DNA of 64,000 nucleotides from positions 1-64,000 of the forward strand of contig CAVFVJ010000004.1 in NCBI GenBank assembly GCA_963626085.1, in the 5' to 3' direction. Under the pieces are notes generated by a model. The model was not told the origin of the DNA. It saw nothing but the letters and a program-made list of their open reading frames with translations, and did not search any database. Shown here one piece after another: positions 33,513 through 43,152 of the stretch (positions are counted from its first letter, which is position 1; each line of letters opens with the position of its first letter). The DNA is from Colivivens sp963626085. GTDB lineage: Bacteria > Bacteroidota > Bacteroidia > Bacteroidales > Bacteroidaceae. Both the position numbers and the translations under genes were made by a program.

Positions 33513-35132
33513 TTATCGTTCTCTTCTCTCGATATAGTTCTTCATCTCGTAACGGTCACCAGTGTCCTTGGTAATCTGTTCATAGTATGAGGCATTATAG
33601 CCGGGAGAAGAGATCTGACCGTTGTCATAGACAACCTGGTCATTGTGCTTCACAATAATCAGTCTTGCCAGTTTGTCCCACCGTTCCATCATCAAAGACG
33701 TGTAGTCCGACACCTTATTATTTATATACGCAATCATGTCATTGTCTGACAGGGTAGGGGCTTTGGTCTCATCAATCTTCACCTGTGTCTCATAATAATC
33801 CTCCAGTTCCGTCTGCACATTACGTAAGTCGGGCATAATGACACTGTAGCGTGGATATACCATATTGGCAACGAAGTTGTTCATCCAGAACGCACTTTTC
33901 TCGGAAAACTCCTTGTAGTTGTTGTTCTCACGTCTGAACGCCTCTGGCACAGTAGTCGTACCGCAATACACCGGCACATAAGCCACCATGTTGGCATCAT
34001 CACAGTTATAGTACATCACACCGCCTACGGCATCAGGCAACCAGTTCCGCAATTGCGCTACCAGCGTGAAGGCGGACTTCTGTGTAGCTATAGGGCGTTC
34101 AACAAAATAGTGCTTGCCGTTCACCTTGTATGTCATGGGCATAGGACGTACGGGCATTCCCCACGGGCCACCACTCATATCTGCAGTCATATCAAGTGGT
34201 GTACCTTCATAATGGTCACGCATATCGTTCTGGATATCCCTTACCGAGACCGGCTTGTATGGCTTGATGTAAAGAGGCAGATGGTCATACTGTGAGAAGT
34301 CACCGTTCAAGTAGGGCAAGTATTTGTCCATCTCCTGTTGGTTGGTATGGTGACGAAAGAAACTGTATACCCTGGCATCTGCATAGCGCACGTTCTCGAA
34401 ATCGATAGGGCAGTAGGCGTCACGGAAACTAAAGTCCTTGTCCTTTCCGCTGAAGAACCCCTTCTCACGGGCGAAACTGATAACGTCCTTGCTGTACATA
34501 CAGTTATCCTTGTCGTTCAACGGGAGCTGCCTAATACGACTGAGGTTAGCATGTGCACATATAGCATCATCGGGAATCCTTACAGCCACCCACACTGCAC
34601 CTTTAATGCCTGGACCTTTTCCGATAATATCCATAATCCAAGCCTCATTCTTGTCACATATGGTGATGGTCTCACCCGATGCATTGTAGCCGTATTTCTG
34701 TACCAAGTCAGTCATTATCTTGATTGCCTCACGTGCCGTAGCTGCACGCTGCAGTCCGAATTTTATCATCATGTCATAGTCGAGTAACCCCTCTTCGTTG
34801 ACCAGTTCCAGTCTGCCATCGAATGTTGTCTCCACAATGCACACCTGTTTCTCGTTGATGTGTCCAATTACATTGTAGGTTTCATCCACCTGTTCTATGT
34901 ATCCCTTCACATTACCGGAAAACCAGTCCTTTACTGGAATCTGTTCCCCTTTCTCGTGTTTGCCGCCAGGAATAAATGTGAGTGACCCAGCAAAACCATA
35001 CCCGTCACAGTTGTATGTACATATAACTGATCCGTCGGCAGATGCCTTCTTGCCGACTATAAGGTTTGTACATGCTGCAGCCTCAAAGGCGACAGCTAAC
35101 AATACGATTGTAACTGCGATTAGTCGTTTCAT
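33513..35132 (-). CDS. C69 family dipeptidase (PepD-like), secreted
   Basis: The 539-residue protein has a signal-like N-terminus that ends at Ala-Ala-Ala-Cys-Thr. Cys21 would become the N-terminal nucleophile of this Ntn-hydrolase family after cleavage. The next conserved block is Lys-Ala-Ser-Ala-Asp-Gly-Ser, and Cys-Asp-Lys-Asn-Glu-Ala-Trp occurs near residue 157. C69 enzymes cleave dipeptides. Here the enzyme is likely periplasmic or surface-exposed, in keeping with peptide fermentation. It follows the CapA-like lipoprotein gene by 20 bases. The annotated proteins of this family in Bacteroidetes are of similar length. Confidence 0.88.
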   Translation of the reverse strand: MKRLIAVTIVLLAVAFEAAACTNLIVGKKASADGSVICTYNCDGYGFAGSLTFIPGGKHEKGEQIPVKDWFSGNVKGYIEQVDETYNVIGHINEKQVCIVETTFDGRLELVNEEGLLDYDMMIKFGLQRAATAREAIKIMTDLVQKYGYNASGETITICDKNEAWIMDIIGKGPGIKGAVWVAVRIPDDAICAHANLSRIRQLPLNDKDNCMYSKDVISFAREKGFFSGKDKDFSFRDAYCPIDFENVRYADARVYSFFRHHTNQQEMDKYLPYLNGDFSQYDHLPLYIKPYKPVSVRDIQNDMRDHYEGTPLDMTADMSGGPWGMPVRPMPMTYKVNGKHYFVERPIATQKSAFTLVAQLRNWLPDAVGGVMYYNCDDANMVAYVPVYCGTTTVPEAFRRENNNYKEFSEKSAFWMNNFVANMVYPRYSVIMPDLRNVQTELEDYYETQVKIDETKAPTLSDNDMIAYINNKVSDYTSLMMERWDKLARLIIVKHNDQVVYDNGQISSPGYNASYYEQITKDTGDRYEMKNYIERRER

Positions 35133-35152
35133 GATACTTATCTTTTTTATCG

Positions 35153-36313
35153 TTATTCAATAAATGATGATATATCGTAGGTCATCACTTCCTTTATGTT
35201 CTTGTTACGTTTCTCAAAGAAAGGCCGTATGGAACTGGTGAAGGTATCCCTCAGTCGCACTTCCGCTGGAGTGAGCAACGAGTCAGGCGTGGATACGGGG
35301 TATATGCGGTGTTGCTTGTATCCCGACATTACCGGACGGCTCACAAAATGCAGCGAATAGTTGCAGTCTGCCATGCGTACGACACTATCCTTCTCCAGCC
35401 GCATCCTCACCAACATGCCACCGTATGTGTACGGAGCGGACTGGTTCGACACAAAGTTGCCGAGTGAATATGCCACCACATGTCTCACTCCATCCGTATC
35501 CTCGCATACTTCAATGGGTTCAACTACATGTGGGTGTCCACCTATTATATGTGTCACTCCATTCTTCAGCAACCAGTCTGCCAGTTCAGTCTGGCTTCGT
35601 ACCGGTGTGATTGTATACTCAACTCCCCAGTGTACAAGAGCTATTATCGCATCTGGCTTCTTGACTTTTGCGGCACTAATGTCTTTTGCTACTTGAACCG
35701 TGTCTATGATATTCACCACATATGGTACAGGTACTGGATTTCCGTTAGTACTGTAAGTGTAGTTCAAGAGGGCAATCCTGAATCCGTTCTTCTCAAGCAA
35801 AAAAGGGTAGTGGTTCTGTCTCTCAGTCGAGTCTCTGTAAGTACCCAAATGCGACACACCGAGGGAGTCCATCACATCAAGCGTACGGTCAATGCCCGTG
35901 CTACCTTTATCGCATATATGGTTGTTGGCAGTAAGGAATATATCGAATCCTGCCTTCTGACTGTCTCTGAGGAGTTCATCTGGACTTGAGAATGTAGGAA
36001 ACCCTGTATATGGCTTACCAGCCAAAGTCGTCTCGAAATTGGCTATCGCCACATCTGCTTCGGCAATCTCAGCACTTATAAAACGGAAACACTCAGTATA
36101 GTCATAACTACCGTCAGGTTGCAGTGCGCCCTTCACCTGAGGCATATGCTGCATGATATCACCGGCAAACAGAAGTGTCAAGCTCTCTGTTTCTACAGTA
36201 TCAGCTTTAGTCTGGACGGAATCAGTTTTCTCGGGCTTTGTCTGCGACGTGGTGTCACATGCCTGAAACGCCATGATAGCAACGATACCTATCAACGGAA
36301 GCAAGAGTCTCAT
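35153..36313 (-). CDS. CapA-family lipoprotein (poly-gamma-glutamate synthesis protein type)
   Basis: The ATG at 36313 gives a 386-residue protein with lipobox Phe-Gln-Ala-Cys; the upstream extension of the frame has no signal. The family pattern is clear: Leu-Leu-Phe-Ala-Gly-Asp-Ile-Met-Gln-His, Ala-Asn-Asn-His-Ile-Cys-Asp-Lys-Gly, Val-His-Trp-Gly-Val-Glu-Tyr and Gly-Gly-His-Pro-His-Val. These residues form the metallophosphoesterase-like site of CapA/PgsA proteins. The true substrate in gut Bacteroidetes is unknown, and no capsule genes adjoin it. recA lies 46 bases upstream. Confidence 0.88.
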   Translation of the reverse strand: MRLLLPLIGIVAIMAFQACDTTSQTKPEKTDSVQTKADTVETESLTLLFAGDIMQHMPQVKGALQPDGSYDYTECFRFISAEIAEADVAIANFETTLAGKPYTGFPTFSSPDELLRDSQKAGFDIFLTANNHICDKGSTGIDRTLDVMDSLGVSHLGTYRDSTERQNHYPFLLEKNGFRIALLNYTYSTNGNPVPVPYVVNIIDTVQVAKDISAAKVKKPDAIIALVHWGVEYTITPVRSQTELADWLLKNGVTHIIGGHPHVVEPIEVCEDTDGVRHVVAYSLGNFVSNQSAPYTYGGMLVRMRLEKDSVVRMADCNYSLHFVSRPVMSGYKQHRIYPVSTPDSLLTPAEVRLRDTFTSSIRPFFEKRNKNIKEVMTYDISSFIE

Positions 36314-36359
36314 CTCCGTTTGAATTACAGAGCATAACGGTGGTAGCCCACAGACATGG

Positions 36360-37394
36360 TCAATCGAGAATCTCCGCAGCGTCGGGATCACTCTCGTCCT
36401 TACCAGAGAGTTTGGCCATGATTTTGTTTTCTACTTCCTCTGCAAGTTCAGGGTTGTCTTCCAGAACCTTCTTCACGGCTTCTCGTCCCTGTGCCAACTT
36501 GCTGCCATCATAACTGAACCAACTTCCGCTCTTCTTGATAATATCCAGTTCTACACCCATGTCCACCAGTTCACTGCTACGTGATATACCTGTACCGAAC
36601 ATGATGTCGAACTCGCACTTGCGGAACGGAGGTGCCACCTTGTTCTTCACAATCTTCACCTTCACAGTGTTGCCGATAACTTGGTCACCGTTCTTGATGG
36701 GTTCCTTGCGTCTGATATCGATACGTACGGACGCATAGAACTTGAGGGCATTACCGCCTGTCGTGGTCTCCGGGTTACCGAACATGACACCAATCTTCTC
36801 GCGCAACTGGTTGATGAAAATACATGTGGTCTTTGTCTTGCTGATGGTGGCTGTGAGTTTCCTGAGAGCCTGACTCATCAGCCTTGCCTGTAGTCCCACC
36901 TTATTGTCACCCATGTCACCCTCTATCTCTGCTTTCGGCGTAAGTGCCGCTACGGAGTCGATGACCACGATGTCCACGGCTGCCGAACTGATGAGTTGGT
37001 CTGCAATCTCCAATGCTTGTTCACCGTTATCAGGCTGTGATATGAGCAAGTTTTCGGTATCCACTCCCAAACTGTGGGCATAGAATCGGTCGAATGCGTG
37101 CTCCGCATCGATGAATGCGGCTATACCTCCCGTCTTCTGACATTCGGCAATGGCATGAAGTGCCAATGTGGTCTTACCTGAAGACTCTGGACCATAGATT
37201 TCTATGATACGTCCTTTCGGATATCCGCCCACACCCAGTGCGGCATTGAGTCCGATTGACCCGGTTGGAATCACCTCTATCTTTTCTATATTTTCCTCAC
37301 CCAACCGCATGATTGAGCCACGGCCATAATTTTTCTCGATTTTACTCATTGCAGCCTGCAATGCCTTCAGTTTCTCTTCGTTTGCTGTTGCCAT
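36360..37394 (-). CDS. recA: Recombinase RecA
   Basis: The 344-residue protein has Walker A Gly-Pro-Glu-Ser-Ser-Gly-Lys-Thr-Thr near residue 66, Walker B Val-Val-Ile-Asp-Ser-Val-Ala-Ala-Leu, the L2 loop Gly-Asn-Pro-Glu-Thr-Thr-Thr-Gly-Gly-Asn-Ala-Leu and an acidic tail. It carries out strand exchange in recombination and repair. A -7 element sits at 37444-37452. The CapA-like gene follows after 46 bases and may be co-transcribed. Confidence 0.98.
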   Translation of the reverse strand: MATANEEKLKALQAAMSKIEKNYGRGSIMRLGEENIEKIEVIPTGSIGLNAALGVGGYPKGRIIEIYGPESSGKTTLALHAIAECQKTGGIAAFIDAEHAFDRFYAHSLGVDTENLLISQPDNGEQALEIADQLISSAAVDIVVIDSVAALTPKAEIEGDMGDNKVGLQARLMSQALRKLTATISKTKTTCIFINQLREKIGVMFGNPETTTGGNALKFYASVRIDIRRKEPIKNGDQVIGNTVKVKIVKNKVAPPFRKCEFDIMFGTGISRSSELVDMGVELDIIKKSGSWFSYDGSKLAQGREAVKKVLEDNPELAEEVENKIMAKLSGKDESDPDAAEILD

Positions 37395-37443
37395 ATCTGT
37401 TCGGATATTATTGGTTCACTTGTTATATTTAGTTGTTTTGCAT

Positions 37444-37452
37444 GCAAAGATA
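37444..37452 (-). promoter_or_regulatory. -7 element of recA
   Basis: On the minus strand it reads TATCTTTGC, 50 bases before the ATG at 37394. No -33 TTTG is evident at 19-20 bases, and no LexA-type box was recognised in the 134-base intergenic region. Confidence 0.55.
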
Positions 37453-37528
37453 CGAATTAATGTGATTTGACCTATCTCCGCAACCTGTTTTTTGAGGATT
37501 CATAGTACATTCCACATTGTCCGCACCA

Positions 37529-39172
37529 TCATTGTAGCGAGCTCAATGACTGTGCCAGCATCTCCGCACACCTTTCCCCGTCGATTCCAGCAGACACTAT
37601 GCCACCTGCATAGCCTGCTCCCTCACCGCAAGGAAATAATCCTGCTATACGTATGTGCTGAAGACTTTCATGATTACGTACAATACGTACTGGGGCTGAT
37701 GTACGTGTCTCTACCCCAATCATCACAGCCTCGTTGGTAAGGAATCCATGGCTTGCCTTACCGAAATGCAGAAAGCCCTGTTGAAGTCGTGAGGTAATGA
37801 AACGTGGCATCCAGAAATGGAGTGGAGAAGGAATCAATCCGGGTGAGTAGGACGACTTGGGAAGTGTACCAGACAACTTGCCGTTGACAAAATCTGCCAT
37901 ACGCTGTGCTGGAGCTGTCTGTCTCCTGTTACCTTGAAGCCAGCACTGGCGTTCAAGGAACTCTTGAAACTCAAGCATGCAGAGCGGATTGGACTCCGAG
38001 TCATGTTCATATAACTTGGTCTCCACTGCCAACTCTTTGTCATAGAACCCTTTTATCTGCTGGAGGTCGTCGTGCCGCACCTCAACAACCATACCGCTAT
38101 TGCTCCACGGACTATTGCGCAGACTTGCGGACATGCCGTTGACCACAATCTGCTCTGGACCACTGGCAGCAGGAACGACCGTTCCACCAGGGCACATACA
38201 GAACGAATAGACACCACGTCCGTTTACTTGGGTGACGAACGAATACTCGGCTGTAGGCAAGTATTTACCTTTACCGTCTTTCCTATGGTATTGTATCTGG
38301 TCAATCAGAGATGCTGGGTGTTCAAGGCGAACCCCAACCGCAAGGTCTTTTGCTTCAATCTCTATCCCGGTCTTGTATAGCCAACGGTACACGTCACGTG
38401 CTGAGTGTCCTGTTGCAAGTATCACTGGTCCGTGGAACTGACACTGATGTTCTGTCCCGTCCACGTCTGTACGTACCGCCTCCACTCCGTATACCTTGTC
38501 ATCTTTGATGAGCAGGTCTGTCATCTTCGTACGGAAATGTACCTCACCTCCACACGACTTGATGGTCTCGCGCATACTCTCGATAACCCTCGGCAGTTTG
38601 TCCGTACCTATGTGCGGATGCGCATCTGTAAGGATACTGGTGGACGCTCCATGCTGACAGAATACACTGAGTATATGACTCACGTCACCACGTTTTTTAC
38701 TACGGGTATAGAGCTTCCCATCGGAAAAAGCACCTGCACCTCCCTCTCCGAATGAGTAGTTCGACTCGGGGTTGACAGTATGTTCACGTGAAATCAGGGC
38801 AATATCTTTCCTCCGTTCATGCACGTCCTTCCCACGTTCAATAACAATCGGACGCACATTCAGTTCTATAAGCTTGAGTGCTGCGAAAAGACCACCAGGA
38901 CCAGCTCCAACCACAACTGCGGTAGGACATCCCTCAACATTATGGTATTCTGTCCGAGGAAACTCATCGTCGGCTGGCTGTTCATTGATGTAGACACGAA
39001 CCTTCAAATTAACATATATTGTACGCTGTCGCGCATCAATACTACGTTTAAGGACTCGTATGGCAGTTACCTGTCTGCAGTCTACTCCTTTATCAGTGTG
39101 CATGTATTCTTTTATACTCTGCTCACTGGCTGCCTGTTCTGGCAACACTCTCAGTTGATATTCTTGAATCAT
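37529..39172 (-). CDS. FAD-dependent dehydrogenase, COG2509-like
   Basis: The 547-residue protein has an N-terminal about 85-residue domain, then the dinucleotide-binding motif Val-Val-Gly-Ala-Gly-Pro-Gly-Gly-Leu. A Ser-Phe-Gly-Glu-Gly-Gly-Ala-Gly stretch and Ala-Thr-Gly-His-Ser-Ala-Arg-Asp follow. A C-terminal Pro-Cys-Gly-Glu-Gly-Ala-Gly-Tyr-Ala-Gly-Gly completes the flavin site. Proteins of this kind are widespread but uncharacterised. It is the last gene of the operon with an MBL hydrolase and murB, 15 bases after the hydrolase stop. The reaction cannot be inferred. Confidence 0.85.
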   Translation of the reverse strand: MIQEYQLRVLPEQAASEQSIKEYMHTDKGVDCRQVTAIRVLKRSIDARQRTIYVNLKVRVYINEQPADDEFPRTEYHNVEGCPTAVVVGAGPGGLFAALKLIELNVRPIVIERGKDVHERRKDIALISREHTVNPESNYSFGEGGAGAFSDGKLYTRSKKRGDVSHILSVFCQHGASTSILTDAHPHIGTDKLPRVIESMRETIKSCGGEVHFRTKMTDLLIKDDKVYGVEAVRTDVDGTEHQCQFHGPVILATGHSARDVYRWLYKTGIEIEAKDLAVGVRLEHPASLIDQIQYHRKDGKGKYLPTAEYSFVTQVNGRGVYSFCMCPGGTVVPAASGPEQIVVNGMSASLRNSPWSNSGMVVEVRHDDLQQIKGFYDKELAVETKLYEHDSESNPLCMLEFQEFLERQCWLQGNRRQTAPAQRMADFVNGKLSGTLPKSSYSPGLIPSPLHFWMPRFITSRLQQGFLHFGKASHGFLTNEAVMIGVETRTSAPVRIVRNHESLQHIRIAGLFPCGEGAGYAGGIVSAGIDGERCAEMLAQSLSSLQ

Positions 39173-39187
39173 GATGATGGTGTATGG

Positions 39188-39955
39188 TTAGATGTTCAGC
39201 TCGAGACCGTCGTAGGCATAGTGCATATTTAGCGGAAGCATGTGCTCCGCTTCCTCGTGTGGCAGAATGAAATGGCTCATATGAATAAAGTAAGTGGATT
39301 TTGCGCCTACTTTCCTCGCGAACTCTATGGCTTCAGGTACACTCTGGTGCGACATGTGGGTACGATAGTGAAGTGCGTTGACTACAAGCAGTTCCACTCC
39401 TTTCAAGTATTTCCACTCTGTATCGGGCATGGTCTTCATGTCTGTGATATATGCCATCTTACCAATCCTAAACCCAACGATAGGCAACTTGCCGTGCATC
39501 ACACGTATGGGTATGACAGTCAGACTGCCTACGGTTATCGGCACGTGCGGTTCCATGTGTTGCATAGTGACGGAAGGAACTCCTGGATAGCGTTGGTTGG
39601 CAGGCGTGAAACAATAGGGGATGCGCGCCATGAGGTGCTCACACACATTGTCTTCCGCATAGATTCTCACGTCACCGAACAAAGGACCAGGACGTACATC
39701 ATCGATGCCGCCCACATGGTCATAGTGCTCATGGGTGAGTACAATATCATGGATATGCGGCAATCTACCAAGTCTGAGCATTTGATTACGGAAATCGGGG
39801 CCACAGTCTATGAGTAACACCGTGTCACCCTCTTCTACTAGGGCAGAACATCTGGTACGGTTGTCCCTAGGGTCTTTACTCTTACATGTGGCACAGTCGC
39901 ACCCAATCTGAGGGACACCGTTACTCGTACCTGTACCTAATATAGTTACCTTCAT
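39188..39955 (-). CDS. MBL-fold metallohydrolase, PhnP-like
   Basis: The 255-residue protein has the metallo-beta-lactamase metal motif His-Glu-His-Tyr-Asp-His at 75-80, an Asp-Cys-Gly-Pro-Asp strand before it, and a Cys-x-Cys-x2-Cys cluster near residues 19-24 as in PhnP. PhnP is a phosphodiesterase acting on cyclic ribose phosphate. No phosphonate genes are present, so the substrate may differ. The start overlaps the stop of murB by four bases (ATGA at 39952). Confidence 0.83.
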   Translation of the reverse strand: MKVTILGTGTSNGVPQIGCDCATCKSKDPRDNRTRCSALVEEGDTVLLIDCGPDFRNQMLRLGRLPHIHDIVLTHEHYDHVGGIDDVRPGPLFGDVRIYAEDNVCEHLMARIPYCFTPANQRYPGVPSVTMQHMEPHVPITVGSLTVIPIRVMHGKLPIVGFRIGKMAYITDMKTMPDTEWKYLKGVELLVVNALHYRTHMSHQSVPEAIEFARKVGAKSTYFIHMSHFILPHEEAEHMLPLNMHYAYDGLELNI

Positions 39956-40947
39956 ATAATGTTCACCTCTGGATGTATATCTATATTGAACCTATCCTTC
40001 ACATCGTGAATAATCGCCCGTGACAGAGATACAATGTCATCACCTGTAGCTCCACCGAGATTTACCAATATGAGAGCCTGCTTGGAATATACCCCTGCAC
40101 GTCCAAGCGAGCGTCCCTTCCAACCGCATTGTTCGATGAGCCAACCTGCTGGAATTTTTACTCCATCCACGGTGTTATAGAAGGGCATATCGGGGTAGTC
40201 TGATTGCAGTTTTTCGAACTGATTTACACTGACAACAGGATTCATGAAAAACGACCCTGCGTTGCCTGTCACTTCCGGGTCCGGCAGTTTACTCTTGCGG
40301 ATATTTATTATAACGTCGCGCACTTTTTCTGGTGTAATCTCTCTTACATCTTCGAGATGAGAACGAATGTTACCGTACTCCAGTCTGGGTATGAAGTGAC
40401 GAGACAGACGATAGGTCACATGTGTCACCGCATATTGTCCCTTCAGTTCGCGCTTGAAGATACTGTCACGATAGGCGTAACGACACTCACTGTTGGTAAA
40501 TACTCGCTGTGTTCCGTCTGAGAGTTTCATACACTCGACCCGTTCTATCAAGTCTTTTGCTTCAACTCCATATGCCCCTATGTTCTGCACGGCACTGGCT
40601 CCGACCTCACCAGGTATGAGTGACAGATTTTCAGCCCCACTCAGTCCAGTTCTCACTGTATAGTCTACAAATTCATCCCAAATCATCCCAGCACCGACCC
40701 TCAACCAAACGTGGTCACTATCGGCTGCCACCTGTTCTACAGTCTTTATGGCGCAGTGGAGCACCGTACCGTCAAAATCCTTGGTGAAAAGCAGGTTACT
40801 GCCTCCGCCCACATGCAGGACTGAACGGTGGTGTAGGGTAGGGATGACCTCTTGCAGTTGGCCGCATGAAGCGTACTCCACATAATCACTCGCATAGGTC
40901 TTTATACCGAACGTGTTGTGTATCTCGCGTCGCATACAGTTTCTCAC
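39952..40947 (-). CDS. murB: UDP-N-acetylenolpyruvoylglucosamine reductase
   Basis: The 331-residue FAD enzyme has Val-Gly-Gly-Gly-Ser-Asn-Leu-Leu, then Asn-Ile-Gly-Ala-Tyr-Gly-Val-Glu and the proton-donor block Gly-Asn-Ala-Gly-Ser-Phe-Phe. These match the type I (Escherichia coli-like) branch. It makes UDP-MurNAc for peptidoglycan in the cytoplasm. It overlaps the preceding lipoprotein gene by four bases and the following MBL gene by four, so the three are coupled. Confidence 0.95.
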   Translation of the reverse strand: MRNCMRREIHNTFGIKTYASDYVEYASCGQLQEVIPTLHHRSVLHVGGGSNLLFTKDFDGTVLHCAIKTVEQVAADSDHVWLRVGAGMIWDEFVDYTVRTGLSGAENLSLIPGEVGASAVQNIGAYGVEAKDLIERVECMKLSDGTQRVFTNSECRYAYRDSIFKRELKGQYAVTHVTYRLSRHFIPRLEYGNIRSHLEDVREITPEKVRDVIINIRKSKLPDPEVTGNAGSFFMNPVVSVNQFEKLQSDYPDMPFYNTVDGVKIPAGWLIEQCGWKGRSLGRAGVYSKQALILVNLGGATGDDIVSLSRAIIHDVKDRFNIDIHPEVNII

Positions 40948-41732
40948 GATTCAATTTCAAACAGATACCAACGTCCACCCGAGAAATCGAAATGGAAAGT
41001 TATGAGCAGTCCGTTGCTTAGTCCTTTCAGCAGAACAGACTTTCTATTGGTACTGATGAGCGATTGTCCATAGTCTATGTTGATTACTTCGGATTTCATG
41101 TCCGGCAGATCGTTCACCAACTCCTGCCATTCATCGTAATCGATGTGGCGTGTGATAATCTCTTCCTCGTCCTCGGAAAAGCATTTGAAGAGGACTGGCA
41201 GTCTGAGAGACTCATATTGGTAGCCCGCATCCGTGATGAAGTTCTTCAGAAACTCCAGGAACGAAGCATTTGGAGTATCGTACACACTGTTGACACTGTC
41301 CCCTGTGAGATACCATTTGCCGTGAATACGGTTGAAGTCATATAGTTCTATCTGGTCGTCTCCCCATTCAATCTTCTCCAGCAGCACATGAACTAGTGAC
41401 GTGTCTTTTTGTAGATTCAGGTCGTTCTCGCGCTCGTAGATGACAATGACCGACTGCTCTTCCGTCAGCGACAACGTCTCGTTTTTCATCTTGGTACGCT
41501 CGTTTTTAAACTTCTTGCTGGATATGTAACTGAACAGAAAGTCGTCGAACAACTCGTCCGCAGACTCGGGTATGACTTCCTCCTTGAAAAGGTCAAGTTG
41601 TTCCAGTCCTGTAGAATCCACTCCCGTGCTGTCAGCATCCACATTATCGTCAGCATCGTCTTTCCCGAACTTGCACGATACGGCAAGGGTACACAGGCAC
41701 AGAAGCGATATGCCTAATAGAGTATTTCTCAT
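40944..41732 (-). CDS. DUF4348-like lipoprotein
   Basis: The ATG at 41732 gives a 262-residue protein with lipobox Leu-Ala-Val-Ser-Cys. An ATG at 41744 is also possible, while 41756 lies inside the -7 element. An Asp-rich linker after the Cys is followed by a mixed alpha/beta domain with Phe-Leu-Phe-Ser-Tyr-Ile and a C-terminal Phe-Asp-Phe-Ser-Gly-Gly-Arg-Trp-Tyr-Leu. I recall DUF4348 proteins of Bacteroidetes with this pattern. The function is unknown. It is coupled to murB by ATGA and is the first gene of that operon. Confidence 0.7.
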   Translation of the reverse strand: MRNTLLGISLLCLCTLAVSCKFGKDDADDNVDADSTGVDSTGLEQLDLFKEEVIPESADELFDDFLFSYISSKKFKNERTKMKNETLSLTEEQSVIVIYERENDLNLQKDTSLVHVLLEKIEWGDDQIELYDFNRIHGKWYLTGDSVNSVYDTPNASFLEFLKNFITDAGYQYESLRLPVLFKCFSEDEEEIITRHIDYDEWQELVNDLPDMKSEVINIDYGQSLISTNRKSVLLKGLSNGLLITFHFDFSGGRWYLFEIES

Positions 41733-41752
41733 ATGCCTTAACATAAAACCGT

Positions 41753-41785
41753 GCAAAGTTAGTGCTTGCTGCGAGAATAAACAAA
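41753..41785 (-). promoter_or_regulatory. Promoter of the lipoprotein-murB operon
   Basis: On the minus strand TTTG (41785-41782) and TAACTTTGC (41761-41753) are separated by 20 bases. This is a full match to the -33/-7 pair and sets the start of the next gene at or below 41744. Confidence 0.75.
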
Positions 41786-41918
41786 TTAATTTGATTTTTT
41801 CTATAAAGGCGAATCAACATCATCACCAACAAGGGCGGATTTGGAGAATATGGATGACACATGACTTTCTATAACAATTGTCAGAAGAGTCGTTGTTGTG
41901 TTAAATACACCATATTTG

Positions 41919-41950
41919 TTTGACAGTCCAGATATTTGCCATACCTTTGC
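41919..41950 (+). promoter_or_regulatory. Promoter of the TlpA-like gene
   Basis: TTTG at 41919-41922 and TACCTTTGC at 41942-41950 are 19 bases apart, 26 bases before the ATG at 41976. Confidence 0.75.
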
Positions 41951-41975
41951 GCTCGAAATGACCAATGAATAATTT

Positions 41976-43121
41976 ATGAGAAAAAATTTAATCATGACAG
42001 CTGTAGTCTGTGGACTTGTCGTATCACCGATAACGGCTCAGATCGTAAATCTCGAAGTGAAAGGACTACCTGAAGGCACAAAGATGGGCATTGAACTTGC
42101 TGGAACGTACAATCAGGAGAAACCAATACAGATCGTTGATGTTAAACAGGGTAGGGCACAGTTCAAGTTAACCTCTGACAGCCCTCGCGGTTATTACATC
42201 TATCCATCTGACAAAGAAGGATATGAGCGGAGTATGATTGTATTGTCGCCCAACGAGACTGCGTCTTTCAGTGTGACATATACAGGAAACCGTGCGGAGG
42301 CGACAGTCACCCATTCTCCCACAAATGACTTTTATGTTGCAAACAAAGGCAATAGGGGACAACTCGAAGACATTTACACTAAGATGCACGAGGAGTATAA
42401 GGAGGTTATAGAGAAACTAGGGAAACTGGAGCGTGGTTCAGACGAGTACAAGACGTTTGCTGAGAGTGAAGAATTCAAGAAATATGCTAAAGCAGAGGAG
42501 GATTTCTTCAATCTGGTAGAAAAGACCATGATGGATCCAGTGTACAAGAACAAAGATTCATGGTGGGGGCCATTTTTCCTCTGTTCGGAGATGAGTTATC
42601 TGACAGAAGACCAAAAACCAATCTATGACCAGTTCTCAGAGGCTGCTAAAAACAGTTTCTATGGAAAGATTGTCGCCAGTTATGTGATTCCCGTGTCTCT
42701 CGTGGGCAAACAGATGCCAGATTTCAGCTTCACTGATTATAACACCAAGAAGCAGATGAGTCTGATGGACATCTGCAAACAGAACAAGTACGTGCTTGTA
42801 GACTTCTGGGCATCTTGGTGCGGACCTTGCCGTAAGGAGATTCCAAACTTCAAGTCACAGTACGAGCAGTACAAGGATAAGGGTTTTCAAGTGGTAAGTA
42901 TCTCTGCTGATACAGACAAGAGCGCATGGCTGAAAGCGCTGGAGGAAGAACAGACTCCATGGCCGAATGACATCGACGGAGACAAGGGTATCTGTAATTT
43001 ATATAAGGTGTCGTATTATCCGACAGTTTACTTACTTGACAGCGAAGGAAAGGTAATAGCCAAAGACGGTGATGCTAGAGGCGAGAATCTGCGCACACTG
43101 CTGAGTAACCTTTTCAAGTAA
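41976..43121 (+). CDS. TlpA-like thiol-disulfide oxidoreductase with N-terminal DUF4369-like domain
   Basis: The 381-residue exported protein has a signal peptide ending near Ile-Thr-Ala-Gln (residue 22). A DUF4369-like beta domain reaches about residue 110, followed by a helical linker. The thioredoxin fold has Trp-Cys-Gly-Pro-Cys at 281-285 and a cis-Pro region Tyr-Tyr-Pro-Thr-Val-Tyr. Such proteins keep envelope cysteines reduced, for example during cytochrome maturation, or sense redox state; Bacteroidetes hold many paralogues. It shares a transcript with the transglycosylase-like gene that starts 31 bases later. Confidence 0.9.
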   Translation: MRKNLIMTAVVCGLVVSPITAQIVNLEVKGLPEGTKMGIELAGTYNQEKPIQIVDVKQGRAQFKLTSDSPRGYYIYPSDKEGYERSMIVLSPNETASFSVTYTGNRAEATVTHSPTNDFYVANKGNRGQLEDIYTKMHEEYKEVIEKLGKLERGSDEYKTFAESEEFKKYAKAEEDFFNLVEKTMMDPVYKNKDSWWGPFFLCSEMSYLTEDQKPIYDQFSEAAKNSFYGKIVASYVIPVSLVGKQMPDFSFTDYNTKKQMSLMDICKQNKYVLVDFWASWCGPCRKEIPNFKSQYEQYKDKGFQVVSISADTDKSAWLKALEEEQTPWPNDIDGDKGICNLYKVSYYPTVYLLDSEGKVIAKDGDARGENLRTLLSNLFK

Positions 43122-43152
43122 AGGTTAGCTTAAACGCTTGGAATACCTGCCA

